A DNA stretch of 64,000 nt from assembly GCF_029784135.1 (NCBI RefSeq), contig NC_073745.1:66423210-66487209 (forward strand). Direction: 5' to 3'. Positions 53,553 to 64,000 of the stretch are shown piece by piece. Below the pieces are notes generated by a model, which saw only the letters and a list, made by a program, of their open reading frames with translations, had not been told where the DNA came from and searched no databases. Each line of letters begins with the position of its first letter. Position 1 is the stretch's first letter. This DNA is from Toxorhynchites rutilus septentrionalis (lineage: Eukaryota > Arthropoda > Insecta > Diptera > Culicidae). A program made the position numbers and the translations under genes.

Positions 53553-54095
53553 TCTATATATAAAAATTTTGTTTGCGCCGTGCTGCGCGCTTGAATCTGG
53601 ATTGCTCTCTCTGTTGAGATATTTTTCTTCACACAAGCGTATACGGTTCAAATGGGGGCGCGCTGTTGTTTTTATGCTTTACTAAGAACGAACGAAGACA
53701 AAGCGGGCGCTAGAATTTGATGTGTGTGTGTGTGTGTATATAGAATGAGACGCGCATCACACAAGTGAGAAGAAAGGTTTAGTATCTGAGTTCTGCGCCG
53801 GGTACATTTTGCGCTGTCGTGTTTATGAGTTTTGTGCGCTTCGCACCAAAGAGAGAATACGAGTGTTCTTTCAGCGCGCGCTGATGAAAATTAAACTCAA
53901 GCGTAACGCTGCGTTTGTTTTCTGAAGATTTGCTGGAGTCATGGTAGGCTACTGCACAGCGACGCGGGAAATTGTGATTCGAAGAAGAAACATTAATCTG
54001 GAGTTCATCGTCGACACCCAGTGTTCAATCAACGCTCTTCATCTTCTTCTTCAATGGTACTAATGTTCCTAATGTTCCTAACGTTCACCATCTAG
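53553..54095 (+). mobile_element. Helitron 5' fragment
   Basis: Starts TCTATATATAAAAATTTTG at 53553 and carries a replicase remnant at 53960-54062. It contains a (TG)n tract at about 53719-53738. After the codons for LLQW it continues with ATGGTACTAATGTTCC and AACGTTCACC, similar to a SINE tail. It is cut by the long palindrome from 54097. Confidence 0.7.
53960..54062 (+). pseudogene. Helitron replicase fragment
   Basis: The plus frame reads ATREIVIRRRNINLEFIVDT, then QCSINALHLLLQW. It aligns with RNLMRRKNNNLEFIVDTHRS...LLQW in copy B at 42740-43000 and with the Helitron RDIVLQRR...THRSYD block, with HRSYD degraded to QCSIN. About 34 codons only. Confidence 0.7.
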
Positions 54096-54096
54096 C

Positions 54097-56302
54097 AGTT
54101 CCAAATGAAATCGTCCTCAAAATGCAGATTTTAAAAACTTGTATTTTTGATTCCAATGAAAGTGTGTATTCCGTTTGGGTTGGAGGAAATATGAGTTTTT
54201 CACAGCAATTGGGAATTTTTTGACTCAAGCGTAACTTTTGAAAAGGGCGTATCAATTTTAGTAAGAGAAATCTTTGATAATTTATATCTCAAAAACTATG
54301 AGTCGTACCGAAATAGTGTCTTAGAAAGAGTTATAGAGTATTGATGATTGAATATGAAAAAATGTAGACTGAGAAAAAAAATTAGTACTCTTTTTTATAT
54401 TACAAAATAAAAATTCAATTGCAATATCTAAAATACAATTTTTTTAAATTTTTTTTTATTTTTTCATACAAAATAGAAGTCATGTAGAAAATTCAAAAAA
54501 TGGGCCCAAGATGGTAAAACTATTTTAGACGAACTTTGTGGAACATTGAATTTTTATGAATTTTCGAAACTTTGAGTTTTTGTATGTTAGCAGTCTTTTT
54601 TGATCACAAATTATGAATCCTGATGTTATTCAAAACAAAAAAAATCAATCTCCTTCTAAATGCAACCATTCTCGAGATATTTAAAAAAATATTTCTAATT
54701 TATTGTTTTTTTTTATAGTAAATAATCCCTTCTAATATGTTTGTCGTGTTATACGGTCATGTTCATGAAATTTTATGAATTTGCTTATAATTTCCAACAA
54801 TTTTTCCGAATACATCATCATGGTTCATTTTTTGACTCAAGTGTAACTTTTGAAAAGGTAGTATCGATTTTAGTAAGAGAAATCTTTGATAATTTATATC
54901 TCAAAAAATATGAGTCGTACCGAAATAGTGTGTAAAAGGGTTATAGAGTATTGTTGGCTTCATTTGAAAAAAATATACACTGAGAAGAAAAATTAGTACT
55001 CTTTTTTTATTTACAAAATAAAATTTTAATTTGCGATATCAAAAAATGTGTATTTTTAAATATTTTTTTCAATTTTTTTTCAATACTATAAAAACGATTA
55101 TAGATTAGAAATATTTTTTTAAATATCTCGAGAAGGGTTGCATTTAGAAGGAAATAATAATCTTTTTTGTTTTAAATCATATCAGAATTCATAATTTGTG
55201 GCTAAGAATGATTGCTAACATACAAAAATTCGAAGTTTCGAAAATTCCTAAAAATTCGATGTTCCACAAATTTCGTCAAAAATAGTTTTACCATCTTGGG
55301 CCCATTTTTTAAATTTTCTACATGACTTCTATTTTATATGAAAAAAATTGAAAAAAATATTAAAAAATACATATTTTTTTATATCGCAAATTAAATTTTT
55401 ATTTTGTATAAAAAAAGAGTACTCATTTTTCTTCTCAGTGTATATTTATTTTCAAATTAAGCCAAAAATACTCTATAACTCTTTCTAACACAATATTTTG
55501 GTACGACTCATATTTTTTGAGATATAAATTATCAAAGATTTCTCTTACTCAAATCGATACGCCCTTTTCAAAAGTTACGCCAAAAAATGAACCATGATGA
55601 TTTAATTGGAAAAGTTGTTGGAAATTATAAGCAAATTCATAAAATTTCATGAACATGACGGTATGACACGACAAACATATTAAGAGGGATTATTAACTAT
55701 AAAAAAGTCAATAAATTAGAAATATTTTTTTAAATATTTCGAGAATGGCTACATTTAGAAGGAGATTGATAATAACCTTTTTTGTTTTAATTCACATCAC
55801 AATTCATAATTTGTGACTAAAAATGATTGGTAACATACAAAAATTCGAAGTTTCTAAAAATTCGATGTTCCACAAAGTTCGTCAAAAATAGTTTTACCAT
55901 ATTGGGTCCATTTTTTAAATTTTCTGCATGACTTCTATTTTGTATAAAATAATTAAAAAATATGTATTTTGGATATTGCAAATTGAATTTTTATTTTGTA
56001 CATAAAAAAAAGAGTACTAATTTTTTTTCTCAGTCTACATTTTTTTCATATTCAACCATCAATACTCTATAACTCTTTCTAAGACACTATTTCGGTACGA
56101 CTCATAGTTTTTGAGATATAAATTATCGAAGATTTCTCTTACTAAAATCGATACGCCCTTTTCAAAAGTTACGCTTGAATAAAAAAAAATCCCAATTGCT
56201 GTGGAAAACTCATATTTCCTCTAACCCAAACGGAATACACACTTCCATTCGAATCAAAAATACTCATGTTTTGTCATTTGTCGATTTCATTTGGAATTGC
56301 TC
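54097..56302. repeat. 2.2-kb near-perfect palindrome (foldback element)
   Basis: Left-arm words recur inverted in the right arm in reverse order: TTCCAAATGAAATCG (54099) with 56286-56300; GTGTATTCCGTTTGGGTT with 56222-56240; AGTTATAGAGTATTG with about 56065; GAGTACTCTTTTTT-type words with about 56010; GACTCAAGTGTAAC (54834) with about 55580. All pair around a centre near 55205. Direct copies of the GAGTCGTACCGAAATAGTGT block within each arm show that the arms are themselves duplicated. The spacer is minimal. No convincing protein. Confidence 0.88.
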
Positions 56303-56799
56303 TATATTGAACTGTAAGAAACTGCTTTTAAATTTTTGAAAACATGAGTTTCCAACTTCGTTTCCAAGCAATTGAAGTTTTCCTTAACATATCCGTCTTA
56401 CCACCATCTCCCCTATACAATAACTTTATTCCTAACATCCGAAAAAAAATCGCGAAAGTTTATTATTTTTTGACATTCCAGACAGGGTCCCTCCTTAAAG
56501 GAATACCTACGTTGTTTAAGCTCAGTGATTCTTTTAATTTTGAAAAGAGGTTCGGGATTCGATAGCTCAGGAAGTGAAGTGAAAACTGTCGGCCGATTTT
56601 CGATAAATGGATAATTTCAAAAAAAAATTCAATTACCAGAAGACTCGCGATTTGACCGATTGTCAGGTATATAATTACGACGAATTTGGCTTATTTTTAT
56701 CTATGACTCCCAAATAAACATTACATTATTTGGAGAAAAAATGCGTATCCAAAACCAAACCTTTTTTTCTTTTTTCATCCCTTTTGGGATTACACCAAG
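56303..56799. other. No feature recognised
   Basis: A 73-codon plus frame at 56344 has no known motif. Confidence 0.35.
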
Positions 56800-56985
56800 A
56801 AAAGTCCAAACGATGTCAACGGGGATCGAACCACGGTCGGTTGGAATGCAAGACTGTTTTACACGACCACGATATCCATATAGCTATGCTGCGTAACGGA
56901 ATCTCAACTTAGTATTAATAAATGACGCTAGTTAATGCATACGTTGAGACGGCAAAAGTTCCACAGGGAACGTTAACGCCATTCG
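56800..56985. mobile_element. tRNA-like remnant (-) joined to SINE tail (+)
   Basis: On the minus strand 56813-56890 reads GTGGTTCGATCCCCGTTGAC at its end (B box) with GGATATCGTGGTCGTGTAA upstream, like a tRNA-derived head. From 56895 the plus strand has the 3' half of the 45449-type SINE (GACGCTAGTTAATGCATACG, GGAACGTTAACGCCATT). The opposite orientations show two elements or a rearranged one. Confidence 0.55.
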
Positions 56986-57283
56986 AGAAAAAAATCGGTT
57001 CAGTAGTTTGGAAGTTTTAAATTTTTGAAAGAAATCACTTTTGAAAAAAGTATGTCAAAAGTAAAAGTAATAAATAATTACGAGAACAAAATTCAAATCT
57101 TCTGCAAATGTAATATTTTTTTCAAAAAAGGAAAATATCCCTTTTGAAAAAAGGGGAAATGTTGATTATTCGGACCACCCTAAAATGGAAATGGTCACCC
57201 TATTGAAAAATAAAAAAAAAGGGTCTAATGTTTTGCGATAAGGAAATAAATAACCACTTTTCACGAAAACCTGAGAACCAGAA
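56986..57283. other. Spacer with ATTCGGACCACCC repeat edge
   Basis: 57165-57210 (ATTATTCGGACCACCCTAAA, AATGGAAATGGTCACCC) is the inverse of 38155-38190. No gene. Confidence 0.4.
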
Positions 57284-57285
57284 TA

Positions 57286-57761
57286 CCCAGGTTTTTTTAC
57301 GCAGTTTTTTTTGCGCGGTTTTTTACGCGTATTTTCCAATTAACGCAGTTTTTTACGCGGATTTTCCAATTAACGTGGTTTCATTTTTACGCGGTACCCG
57401 CGTAAAATAAGACCAATGCAACGCAATGTGCCGCACCTTATCACGATTCTTACGTGGATTTTAGGTGTTGGGTAACAGGGAGCTCGTCGGGCGGTACAAC
57501 GGGACGTGGTTTTTACGGGCAACGATTCGTGAATGTCGTTCCCTGTCTACTTAGCTCTGGACGGTCCAACAGTGGTACTGTGCACGTGCAGGCAGAAGAG
57601 TGTACAAATTGCTAGGGAATCTTCTAGCAACAGCAGATGACCTCATTCATATTTTTTTACGCGGATTTTCCAATAGACGCAGTTTTTTTACGCGGATTTT
57701 CCAATTAACGCGGTTTACGAGGTACGAGGTACGTATCCCCGCGTGAAAAAAAGTCTGGGTG
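57286..57761. mobile_element. MITE built of TTTTACGCGGATTTTCCAATTA repeats
   Basis: A 476-bp element. The left end CCCAGGTTTTTTTACGC and the right inverted end CACCCAGACTTTTTTTCACG are inverted repeats; TA flanks at 57284-57285 and 57762-57763. Several direct units of about 30 bp with TTTTTTACGCGG and ATTTTCCAAT lie near each end, around a unique centre. No coding capacity. Confidence 0.72.
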
Positions 57762-57763
57762 TA

Positions 57764-58396
57764 TTGGTTTTGCATGGAACGGCTGTATAGCTATACTGCC
57801 GTAATCTCGCATACTGACGCAAGCGCCAAAGTTGACGTTTTTCGTTTTTCGTTATAGATCGATAAAGAATACCAAATACTTTCAATAAACTGCGAAATTT
57901 TGCAGAAATGTGGAAAAATGACCCCGTAAAAGCTTGAAAACGAAGTGGCGTAAGCACCATTTCCACTGTGAGGTGGCGCAAGCGCCAATTTTCACTATGA
58001 TGAAATCAAGCTGATTGTGATGCGATGAGATTTTTTATCTGATTTGATGGCATAGAATAAACGAGCTGGGACAGTAAATTTCACCCAACAACATATTCCG
58101 CGATGGACGTTCAGCATAATGAGAGTCACATGTCTTCTTTCTTGTAAGAAACCACATTTTTGAAAAGGTTAAGCCAAATGTTTTAAAAAAAACAGGTCAT
58201 CTCCACGCAGTACTACATTTATAATAATCATCTTCTATTAGAACTGCAAACCACGCATTTAGAATCTCTATTTATAAATCTAGTTATATATTAAAATTCA
58301 TAAAATCAAAGCCAGCTTAAAGGAATAATTGTTCCTAGATTGAGATGTATTTCTGTTATCATATTGCACATTACAATATTTATTGTAATCGAATAA
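57764..58396. other. No feature recognised
   Basis: AT-rich. The phrase GGCG(T/C)AAGC(G/A)CCA recurs three times at about 57820-57990. No gene. Confidence 0.4.
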
Positions 58397-59237
58397 TTAA
58401 TCGTCATCAATGTTATTGTTGATCGTGAGGTCTTCCCAAAAGTGTCGTTTATTCTCAGGCATCAAGGGACAAAGCTTCTTGACGATATTTCTTTCCTCGA
58501 CTGCGCAATTCCTCTTTCGGAAGAATTGAATCTTAGTGTTGATTGGAGGGTGAATGACGGTTTCTTCACTTCTTTCAGCTGCGTTTTGGTGAACAGTTGC
58601 ACTCTCTTAAATTCTCCATCAAAACGCGTCTTGTAGCAAAACTCAAAGCATCCTCGCGTGAACTGTATCTGTTTTACATCGGATAATTTGGGACGCTGCT
58701 TCATGTGTTTTAACGTGGATGGCTTTAATTGTATTTTGCTTTGGAAAAAATCGGTGTAGTTCATTATTGTTACGATCGGCTTCTCAACTACATTAGCATG
58801 TTCGACGCACCAAACAAAGTCGGAAAATGTGTAGAGCTCTCCTTTCTGATGTTTCTTCATACTTCGCTCAACGGCGGCATGAAACGCGTCAGCAGACATG
58901 AAAGTGTGCCCGGATTCTAAGTATTTGAACAAGATTTCTTCAGTGTTCACGAGTGAAGAATTGACTAACAGAATCATGTGAATAATAAGGTTCCAATTCT
59001 TGTTCTGGCTAGAACAATTGTCTAGCCAGTATAGAACCGTGTTCGTGAACCATTCAAAATCAGGTGTTTTGAGAAAAAACTCATCAAATCTGATGACTTT
59101 CGTCCGCTTATGGTTTCGTTCCATAACACAGCATGGACTGCTCCATTCTTTCCTCCTGCTAGTGGTGCAAATGTTTCATTCATGGCAACAATTCTCCTGG
59201 CAAAAATGACATCCTTAAATCGCTCCATCCTAGGCAA
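58397..59237 (-). pseudogene. DUF7869-like (RNase H-fold transposase-like) gene, 3' exon, frameshifted
   Basis: The minus strand from 59237: RFKDVIFARRIVAMNETFAP and VHAVLWNETISGRK, then a frameshift near 59100 to FDEFFLKTPDFEWF, VLYWLDNCSSQNKNWNLI, YLESGHTFMSADAFHAAVER and FEFCYKTRFDGEFKRVQ. A second shift near 58490 leads to KLCPLMPENKRHFWEDL, ending at a stop at 58397-58399. These are the usual blocks, in order, of a large uncharacterised arthropod/cnidarian family that I recall as DUF7869; the WLDNC and GHTFMSADxFH motifs are its hallmarks. A pyrimidine-rich CTAG acceptor-like site precedes 59230, so this may be a last exon. Two frameshifts make it a pseudogene. The function of the family is not known to me. 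Confidence 0.72.
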
Positions 59238-61383
59238 CTGGATTACCTATTCTAGATTGAAGGAGAGATATAGGTATTAATTAACTGAAAAAATATTCAA
59301 ACTCATACAGAATTCCAGAACGACATTTACTTTCTTGGCGACAAAATAAACGAAATAAACTCTATATGTTAATCTCAACAACCTCGAAAAGAATAGTACT
59401 GCTTCATTATGATCAAGATAAGCGCAAATGCAATCCTAGTTGAAAGCAGTTCTGCGACTGGCACGCGAACCCAAATAAATTAATAACATATTATAATATA
59501 CTGAATAACTTGGTGGTCCCCAAATATTTTTTTTTGGTGCACAACCTTAACACCTGTTTCACCATAGCGTCAGTTCAATGCATTGATGCAATGTCAAGGG
59601 TACCAACGAAGCCTTCATGATGACGGAAAACTAACAATGTTAACTGCTTGGAAAAAAGCTGAATATTTGCCTCAGCAGAGACTCATTACTAATACCCTAC
59701 CGCAAATATTTCCGTCCCGTTATCTCCCCTCATTGTTTATATTTATCATTACGGCTGCATAATTTGCAACACCAAACAATCGTCAATCATAGCATAAAAA
59801 AATAGTTACATCGTTACAGAGCCAATGCACACGGGAGCAGATACAAATAGGTTTTCAGCGTAGCGAAGATGCACTATTTTTACGTACGGGTTATGAAGCA
59901 CGTACGTACGCCCACAAATATCCACATATCGATGGATTGCAGCAACTAAATATACACGCACTTTGTCTCCGTTTTGCGCTCTACTCAACAGAAGCCCTTT
60001 CTGTTGATATTGCCAGTCTAGATTAGATTAGCTTTCACCCTTTGTGGAGAGAGTTTTCCTACCGTCATGCGAAACCAAATCTGAATGACAAAATTCCAAA
60101 ACATTTATTTTCTTGGTGAGCTGACGATAGCCTAGCTTGATGATTCCCCACACAATTGTGTAGCTCAGAACCTTAATGCAATGGCATCAGTTTGATACAA
60201 TAGTTGCAATGCCAGAGACATGAGCGAGTGAGTAATTTGGTCGCGTCCACAGCTCAATCCGAAACGAAGACAAGTGATGACGCAAAACAAGAAAGAACAA
60301 GCGATATTCATTGCTTTGAATACAGAACGAGACTGAAAGTTTGCCTCCTTTCCTTGCTTGTTTAATTAGAGAGACTTTAAACTTCTTCAGTTAATTCGTC
60401 TCTAACTTTCAAAAAGGCCATTGGGAAACTTTACTGTATCCATCATATTACTCCTTTGCCTCCATTGCCTTGAGAAAGGCACTCGATCCCTCGCCGTCCA
60501 GCTCGCCCAGCAACGATGTTGTCCAGTCGGTGTCCTCACGAAAAAATGAAAGTTTGCCTCAGCGAGGTCAACTGTTTAATCTCTAGGCAAATATTCCCCT
60601 TCGTTCTTCTTATTTTCCTTTGTTCACGGAAACTTTACATCTCACGATTTCCCCTTCGTTGCTCGTCTATAAGTTGCTCGTTATTGACAGCTCTGTTCGG
60701 GAAAGCACACAAACGGACAGAACAAATGTATATGGAAATGGGAATGCTTCCAATTTTCATTAATTTAAACCATATACTATGGAGACTATGGGATTATAAT
60801 GTATAGAATATCAAACAAATCTTAGGGAAATTCCGATTCGTTTGGTATGTAAATCGCCAAAATCCGTTCGCGGCAAAAATAGTTATTAACGTTAACTTTA
60901 TTCCATAAAAAACGTGACCTGTTTTCTGATTTGACACCCTTAAAGAAAGACGTAGTTTCACGTCATAACTGTCTTAGACAAAGTTGATATAGCGCTCGTT
61001 TTTATGTTGTCAAAAATAGGGTGACCAAAATTTTCAATTAAATAAAAAATCTAACTTTCTTATCTTTATAGATAGAGATAAACATAGTTCAACCATGTTG
61101 TAGTCCCAGTTATTTGAGACATCTTTGTAGAACAAAGTTTTTCTCTATCTCTTGAAATAACCGATATAAGCCTTTTTTTTAAGTTACGTTAGGGTCACCA
61201 TGAAAAAAAAAGTTTTTTTTGCTCTAACTTTTATATTTTAAATTTTACATGCAAACTGTCTTCGAAAGACTTTTAGAGCTTACCAATACAAACGCAAAAC
61301 GCAAAATACCGCTATTGAAGTAAAAAACGAACGGACTGGTTATATTTCAAACATAGATTCCTAATTGAACAACAATTTATCAT
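59238..61383. other. Repeat-like region without recognised genes
   Basis: Diverged direct repeats: 59510-59600 (GGTGCACAACCTTAA, GCATTGATGCAATG) resemble 60130-60220 (CTCAGAACCTTAATGCAATG). GTTTGCCTC words recur at 59665, 60340 and 60550. A GCCTTGAGAAAGGCACTCG hairpin lies near 60468. Probably one or two poorly defined repeat elements. No coding region recognised; the intron or missing middle of the DUF7869-like gene would lie here. Confidence 0.4.
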
Positions 61384-61863
61384 GTCGGGTAAGACGGACG
61401 CCCCAACGACAAAAGATAACCATTTAGTTTTGAAAACAATTTGATTATCTCCTTCTTCTTTCAATCATAGATGCTCACTAACTACGTTTGCAATTGCAAC
61501 CAGATATCATGAACGAATCAGCAGAGCGGTTTTTAAAACGTAATTTGTCATTCCGAATGCCGGAAGCTATTTGAATACCTCCAAAACTTATCCAGTACAT
61601 AAACTTGAATTTTCAGTTAGTGTCCATCTCTCGCACCCCAGGTGTCCATCATTCCCGCCAAGTGTCCGTCTTTCCCGAGTCAATTTAATTTTTGTAAAGA
61701 TGCCGGACACATTTATTTTTCAAAATTTTTGTCTCGAAGACAAATTTTATTATGAAAAGAGACCTAGATTATCAATTTGTGGTGAGATAGCTATATATTT
61801 TTCGTGGAATTCACGGAAAAAAATCTTTTACTAAGGGTGTCCGTCTTTACCACCCTTCCCCTA
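61384..61863. mobile_element. MITE with GACGGAC termini
   Basis: Left GTCGGGTAAGACGGACGCCC; right inverted GTAGGGGAAGGGTGGTAAAG, then ACGGACACCC. The TGTCC(G/A)TC(T) word repeats three times inside the right half. The GTAGGGGAAG outer end is shared with the element at 2850-3790, suggesting related families. About 480 bp, non-coding. Confidence 0.5.
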
Positions 61864-61889
61864 CTTGGCCAAACAACACAACAAGAATG

Positions 61890-62000
61890 AATCATATTAC
61901 TTCCCACAAGACTCTGCACCATCATATCAGTCAAAAGCTGCTCAGGACTGGCGCGAGGACTATTTTCCGGATTTTATTTCATCGAAAGAGATCCCCTTTT
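61890..62000 (+). pseudogene. Tc1/mariner-like transposase fragment (second Asp)
   Basis: The plus frame reads YYFPQDSAPSYQSKAAQDW and YFPDFISSKEIP, matching the block with the second catalytic Asp (QDSAPSHxAKxTQ...PDFIxxxxWP) of a Tc1/mariner-like transposase. Both sides lose similarity at once. Only about 35 codons are left, so the exact family is unclear. Confidence 0.6.
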
Positions 62001-62299
62001 TTTTCAAGGGGGTATATGTTGTCAAAACTAGGGATTACCAAGGGACCTACCAGGTGTGCGAGATGAAATTGTCCGGAATATGTTTTGGATGTTGCTAACA
62101 GGGTTGTATGCATTCTTTCGATTTGATATATTAGGTTGGGGTTGGGGTAACCTCTTGGTCTTGGTCATTATTGGCGAAAAACTGTGCCAATAGATTTTTA
62201 CAATATTTTCTTCCAATTCAATTCCAATTTCTTATCACTTTGGAAGTTTTGCAATGCGATAAAAAGGTAGAAATCGCTTTGGTGCCAGGATCGGACTAA

Positions 62300-62418
62300 A
62301 GGGTGTGTCACATCAATTTGCATCACGGAAAAAACGCTGTAGAAATTCGCCCAGTAGACCGATCCTTTTGAAAATTTTAGACAGTAAAATGAAAACTATT
62401 AAACAACTTTTGGCATTT
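62300..62418 (+). mobile_element. 5' terminal fragment of DD37E-type element
   Basis: GTGTGTCACATCAATTTGCA, then TCACGG, A-run, CGCTGTAGAAATTCGCCCA equals the leader of the relic at 37278. It is cut after about 115 bp by the GACTACGTC-ended element. Confidence 0.6.
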
Positions 62419-63200
62419 TTTTTACGTGGGACTACGTCTAACCGGAATATATGGGGGGTAAAATGAAAACATAAACACTGAACATGCAGCGAAAAATGCA
62501 AGATTTCGAATGCTTATAACTAAGACATTTTCTACTCGATTGGAAAAATGTTTGCATCAATTGATAGGGGATATTTCTACGCATCTATCGCAATTAATAA
62601 AATGTTATTTTTCGTTAGATAAATAATTGAATAACTGTAAAATGTTAAGCGTTATGTAAACGCCCGAACTGCCTCGTTTTGATTGGCCCGCTTTACGGTT
62701 ACCCCAACACAGACTTCAAAACCAAGCAGCCTTGGGGAAATCGGAATTGCAAATACATGAAAGTAGGGAGACTTTTGCTCTCTCCGAAATGTGTTCCCTA
62801 ACACAGACTTCAAATTCAAGGAGCTTAGGAAAATTGGCATTGCGAATTCATGCATGTCGGGGGTATTTTTATTTCGACTGAAATGTGTTTCCCTAACACA
62901 GACACCAAATCCATTGAGCGAGGGAAAATTGGCAGTGTAAATCATGCAAGTCGAGGGCATTTTTGTTCCGACTAAAATATGTTTCCTCAACACAGACTTC
63001 AGAACCAAGGTGTCTAGGGAAATAGAGATTGCAAATTTATGCAGGTTGGGAGTATTTTTGTTCCGACTGAAATCTGTTTACCTATGAAGACATCTAAACC
63101 AAGGTGTCTGGGGAAATCGACATTGCAAATACATGCAAACTGCGAGTACTTTTGCTCTCTAGCCTTTGTGCAGACTAGAGTACGTTTCCCTTACACAGTC
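62419..63200 (+). mobile_element. GACGTAGGACTACGTC-ended element, copy 4, with minisatellite
   Basis: The left end is ACGTGGGACTACGTC, followed by GGGGGGTAAAATGAAAAC and a 200-bp subterminal region as in copy 3 (GATTGGCC(C)G). From about 62700 to 63190 there are five or more units of 95-110 bp, each with CTAACACAGACTTCAAA, CCAAGG(T/A)G, GG(A)AAAT(C/T)G, TTGCAAAT and ATGCA(A/T)GT. No right end was found. The 118-codon minus frame 62652-63008 (PISPRLLGFEVCVG and similar repeats) is a translation of the array. Confidence 0.6.
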
Positions 63201-63521
63201 TTCTAATCTTAGGTACCCGGTAAGACACTAGAGACATGGCATTTGTTCAATCTTTATACTCACAACGCAAATATATTGAATTTAATTGAATTCGGAAATT
63301 GTTTCATTCAATCAAAAATTTAATATATATGGATTGTAGGACAGTATATCTTGATGTACAGCTTGTGCAAGAGGGTTCAATGGAACCTTCCTTGAATTGT
63401 AATTATTCACAGGCAGCACCTTGTTGGTTGATTCATGTGTTCTATATATTAAATTGCTAGAATAAATTACACATTATGGAATATTGACAATTTTAGTTAC
63501 AAATAATAAATGTATTCTGTA
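63201..63521. other. No feature recognised
   Basis: AT-rich spacer before the exon-like segment at 63528. Confidence 0.4.
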
Positions 63522-63527
63522 ACTTAC

Positions 63528-63936
63528 TTGCTGTTCGATTGATATTCTGGATAGACAGAATCACTTTCGTCGGTCAGTCCATAAGCATACGTATACGTCC
63601 GCTTGAAACCAGAACCACGTTCAACACGTCTACGTTTTATATCCTGACGAGAGCTGTGTTCCAGTATGAACGAACTTTTCTTATCCAAAGATATGTTCCA
63701 ATAAAATTCATTGATTTCAAATCTTCTACTTTTTGAAATGTGTGAAGAGCACTTCAAATCACAGAAACAGTCAACAGCTATTACGCCCCGTGATAGTCTT
63801 CTACGCTCTACATACTGTTGATGAGCTTCCTGGCGCTTGGAAGTGGCTTTTTTCGGATCTCAACAGGTGCTTCACGGACCGCCGCTTCTTCAGATTCACT
63901 ATCACTAGTGCTATCGTACTCACGAATTAGCTCCAT
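63528..63936 (-). pseudogene. DUF7869-like gene, N-terminal exon, frameshifted
   Basis: ATG at 63936: MELIREYDSTSDSESEEAAV, an acidic start. A one-base slip in an A-run near 63855 leads to a basic stretch KRQEAHQQYVERRRLSRG, then a Cys cluster VDCFCDLKCSSH, FEINEFYWNISLDKKSSFIL and RRRVERGSGFKRTYTYAYGL. The Cys cluster followed by FxxYW and a basic end is how proteins of the DUF7869 family begin. At 63527 the reading meets AA|GTAAGT, a perfect splice donor, so I read this as exon 1 of the same minus-strand gene as 58397-59237. The roughly 200 residues normally between were not found. Confidence 0.6.
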
Positions 63937-64000
63937 ATCTTTTCACTCACTTGTATTTAGGTGGAACTTGGAAAACGCGAAAGAAAATTGACTGGTTATG

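Noticed and set aside
62652..63008. 118-codon minus-strand protein with internal repeats
   Set aside because: It is the translation of the 100-bp minisatellite whose period keeps the frame open; the same repeat in copy 3 gives a similar frame on the plus strand at 18740-19138.

Overview
The window looks like repeat-rich nuclear DNA of a mosquito, most likely a culicine (Aedes- or Culex-like). The evidence is AT-rich DNA with no intact recognisable host gene, irritans-type mariners, a mosquito-type DD37E transposase relic, tRNA-derived SINEs resembling mosquito Feilai-type elements, decayed Helitrons and many TA-flanked MITEs. The organism is an inference; no host exon settles it. No host gene can be called with confidence, so this is probably intergenic or long-intron sequence.

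Layout. 0-5 kb: a TTAA-flanked MITE; a 1.5-kb retroposon with a (CAAGCT)n tail and 22-bp target duplications; a 941-bp GGGGTAGTGGGGG-ended MITE; a hAT/ZMYM-like transposase fragment; a further TA MITE. 6-15.6 kb: Helitron copies, one carrying a GACGTAGGACTACGTC-ended element, another carrying a mariner that itself carries an almost full-length two-ORF LINE. 15.7-25 kb: low-complexity DNA, a mariner deletion derivative inside a minisatellite-bearing element, unrecognised small ORFs, SINE and MITE copies. 25-30 kb: second copies of the retroposon and the TTAA MITE, a complete but dead Tc1/mariner-like element with TIRs, and a hAT-like gene relic. 31.5-39.3 kb: a second mariner with an open but internally deleted transposase, a minisatellite split by a 484-bp solo LTR with a 5-bp duplication, a LINE RT fragment, three SINEs and a DD37E transposase relic. 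39.5-43.4 kb: two head-to-tail Helitrons that still hold minus-strand replicase fragments. 45-54 kb: SINEs, A-rich satellite-like DNA, retroposon copy 3, two non-autonomous Helitrons (one 900 bp with both ends intact) and a Helitron 5' fragment. 54.1-56.3 kb: a 2.2-kb near-palindrome. 57-64 kb: a MITE built of ACGCGG repeats and a DUF7869-like transposon-type gene broken by frameshifts, whose N-terminal part lies about 4.3 kb upstream, with several mobile relics between.

The sequence functions as a record of nested insertions rather than as a gene system. The most notable items are the Helitron family (A|TC...CTAG|T termini plus identifiable replicase fragments), the (CAAGCT)n retroposon with long target duplications, the triple nest Helitron-mariner-LINE, the solo LTR, and the giant hairpin. 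All family names come from motif reading and memory, without any database search.
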